A stretch of DNA of 64,000 nt. It comes from Marinomonas alcarazii (GTDB taxonomy: Bacteria > Pseudomonadota > Gammaproteobacteria > Pseudomonadales > Marinomonadaceae). The stretch covers positions 576,234-640,233 of the forward strand of contig NZ_QKLW01000001.1 in the NCBI RefSeq assembly GCF_003208215.1, written 5' to 3'. A program made the translations under genes and the position numbers. Below the pieces are notes generated by a model. The model did no database searches. It was not told the origin of the DNA and saw nothing but the letters and a program-made list of their open reading frames with translations. Shown here one piece after another: positions 63,059 to 64,000 of the stretch (position 1 is its first letter; each line of letters starts with the position of its first letter).

Positions 63059-64000
63059 ATGCAACACATCAAACACATTCATCACGCTATGTTGCCCTTA
63101 CCTGATGGCACTAAGCTCGCCTATCGTGCATGGCTGCCAAGCAATGCCGATGAGCACCCTGTTCCAGCGATACTTGAATTTTTACCTTATCGTAAGAACG
63201 ACGGCACGATTGTTCGAGACGAGATCACCATGGCACAAACCGCTAAGCGAGGATATGCCTGCATTCGAGTCGACCTTCGAGGCTGCGGAGAGTCAGAAGG
63301 GCATACAACCGACGAATACACCAAGCAAGAGTTACAAGACGGTTTCGATATTATCGCATGGCTAGCTAAACAGCCTTGGTGTAGTGGCAGTGTTGGCATG
63401 GTAGGGATTTCATGGGGCGGGTTTAACTCACTGCAAGTGGCAGCACTGAATCCTCCCGCTTTAAAAGCCATCATCACGCAGTGCTCAACTGATGACCGCT
63501 ACGCTACAGATGTTCATTACATGGGTGGTTGTTTACTGAATGATAACTTGGATTGGGCATCGTTTTTCTGGGCGTATGCACAAGGTCGCGCACCAGATGC
63601 AACACTGGTCGGTGAAGGCTGGAAAGAGCAGTGGCTGGATCGTCTAAATAAAATGCCATTTCTAGCGAAGCCTTGGCTTACTGAGCAAGTCCGTAATGAT
63701 TATTGGAAGCATGGCTCAATTTGTGAGAATTACAGCGACATTAAAATTCCTGTCTACGCTATGAGTGGTTGGGCCGATAACTATCGCGATACCGTCTTTC
63801 GATTATTAGAAAATCTTGTTGATGTGCCGCGCAAAGGTTTAGTTGGCCCTTGGGCCCATAAATACCCAAATATTGCGTATCCAAATCCGAAAATGGATTA
63901 TGTGGAAGAGTCGGTGCGTTGGTGGGATCGCTGGCTAAAAGGCATCAAAAACGGTATCGATGATGAGCCTGAACTCACTTATTACATGCAAGACAGCGTG
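63059..64000 (+). CDS. CocE/NonD-family alpha/beta hydrolase (cut by the window end)
   Basis: 314 codons are visible, open to the last base. ATG 63059 follows AAAGGAAG. The N-terminus has LPDGTKLAYRAWLPSN, EFLPYRKNDG, GYACIRVDLRGCGESEG and the nucleophile motif GISWGG (Ser in MVGISWGGFNSLQ); VYAMSGWADNYRDTV near 240 carries the expected acid region. CocE/NonD proteins are serine esterases/peptidases of the X-Pro dipeptidyl-peptidase S15 fold and often have a C-terminal jelly-roll domain, which would lie beyond the window. Divergent from the LysR gene, which probably controls it. Confidence 0.9.
   Translation, partial: MQHIKHIHHAMLPLPDGTKLAYRAWLPSNADEHPVPAILEFLPYRKNDGTIVRDEITMAQTAKRGYACIRVDLRGCGESEGHTTDEYTKQELQDGFDIIAWLAKQPWCSGSVGMVGISWGGFNSLQVAALNPPALKAIITQCSTDDRYATDVHYMGGCLLNDNLDWASFFWAYAQGRAPDATLVGEGWKEQWLDRLNKMPFLAKPWLTEQVRNDYWKHGSICENYSDIKIPVYAMSGWADNYRDTVFRLLENLVDVPRKGLVGPWAHKYPNIAYPNPKMDYVEESVRWWDRWLKGIKNGIDDEPELTYYMQDSV

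Overview
The window looks like a chromosomal segment of a marine gammaproteobacterium, probably an Oceanospirillales/Marinomonas-type organism. This is inferred from gene content and moderate GC; no 16S gene is present, so the genus is not certain. The core is a complete nonribosomal peptide (NRPS) siderophore locus of about 40 kb. It carries its own supply, export, uptake and activation genes. A second iron-linked operon and ordinary housekeeping genes flank it.

Layout. 1-492: two copies of a tRNA-Asp/tRNA-Val pair in tandem. 493-4800: a gene graveyard next to the tRNAs. It holds a ParS/Xre-type antitoxin remnant, a WYL-regulator remnant with several frame breaks, a FecE-type ATPase remnant, an apparently intact FhuF-family ferric reductase, and the 3' part of a decayed group II intron. 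4877-6562 (minus): diaminobutyrate aminotransferase and an MbtH-like protein. 6563-6745: divergent promoter region with a Fur-like box. 6746-39090 (plus): a TauD/SyrP-type aspartyl beta-hydroxylase, a fatty acyl-AMP ligase with carrier domain, four NRPSs and a PvdE/SyrD-type exporter. 39137-46248 (plus): a second Fur-like box, a TonB-dependent receptor, a FecE/FecCD/FecCD/FecB-type importer and a phosphopantetheinyl transferase. 46453-46758: a decayed duplicate of the 3' end of that transferase. 46982-50683: a FadL-type porin and a membrane GGDEF-EAL protein with a degenerate GGDEF site. 50796-56410 (minus): a DUF1513/imelysin/di-haem DUF1111/imelysin cluster behind a Fur-like box, headed by an unknown envelope protein whose promoter carries two abutting LexA-type boxes. 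56757-64000: HI0933-family flavoprotein, aconitase A, a beta-hydroxyacid dehydrogenase, a LysR regulator and a truncated CocE/NonD hydrolase.

How it works together. The adenylation codes I read by eye give Asp (NRPS 1); Dab, an unassigned residue and Gly (NRPS 2); Asp and Gly (NRPS 3); Asp (NRPS 4). With the acyl-AMP ligase at the start and two TauD-type hydroxylases, the predicted product is an acylated heptapeptide, acyl-D-Asp-Dab-X-Gly-Asp-Gly-Asp. Up to three of its Asp residues would be beta-hydroxylated, enough for six Fe(III) ligands without any hydroxamate or catechol genes, and none are seen. The aminotransferase supplies Dab, the ABC exporter moves the peptide across the inner membrane, the TonB receptor and Fec-type transporter bring the ferric form back, and the FhuF-like protein may release the iron.

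The most unusual points are a condensation-like domain in NRPS 4 that has lost its HHxxxDG histidines ('interface'-like), a hydroxylase fused to NRPS 3 across the protein break from that domain, paired carrier domains in two Asp modules with an apparent epimerase loss, and the double LexA box upstream of an unknown gene.
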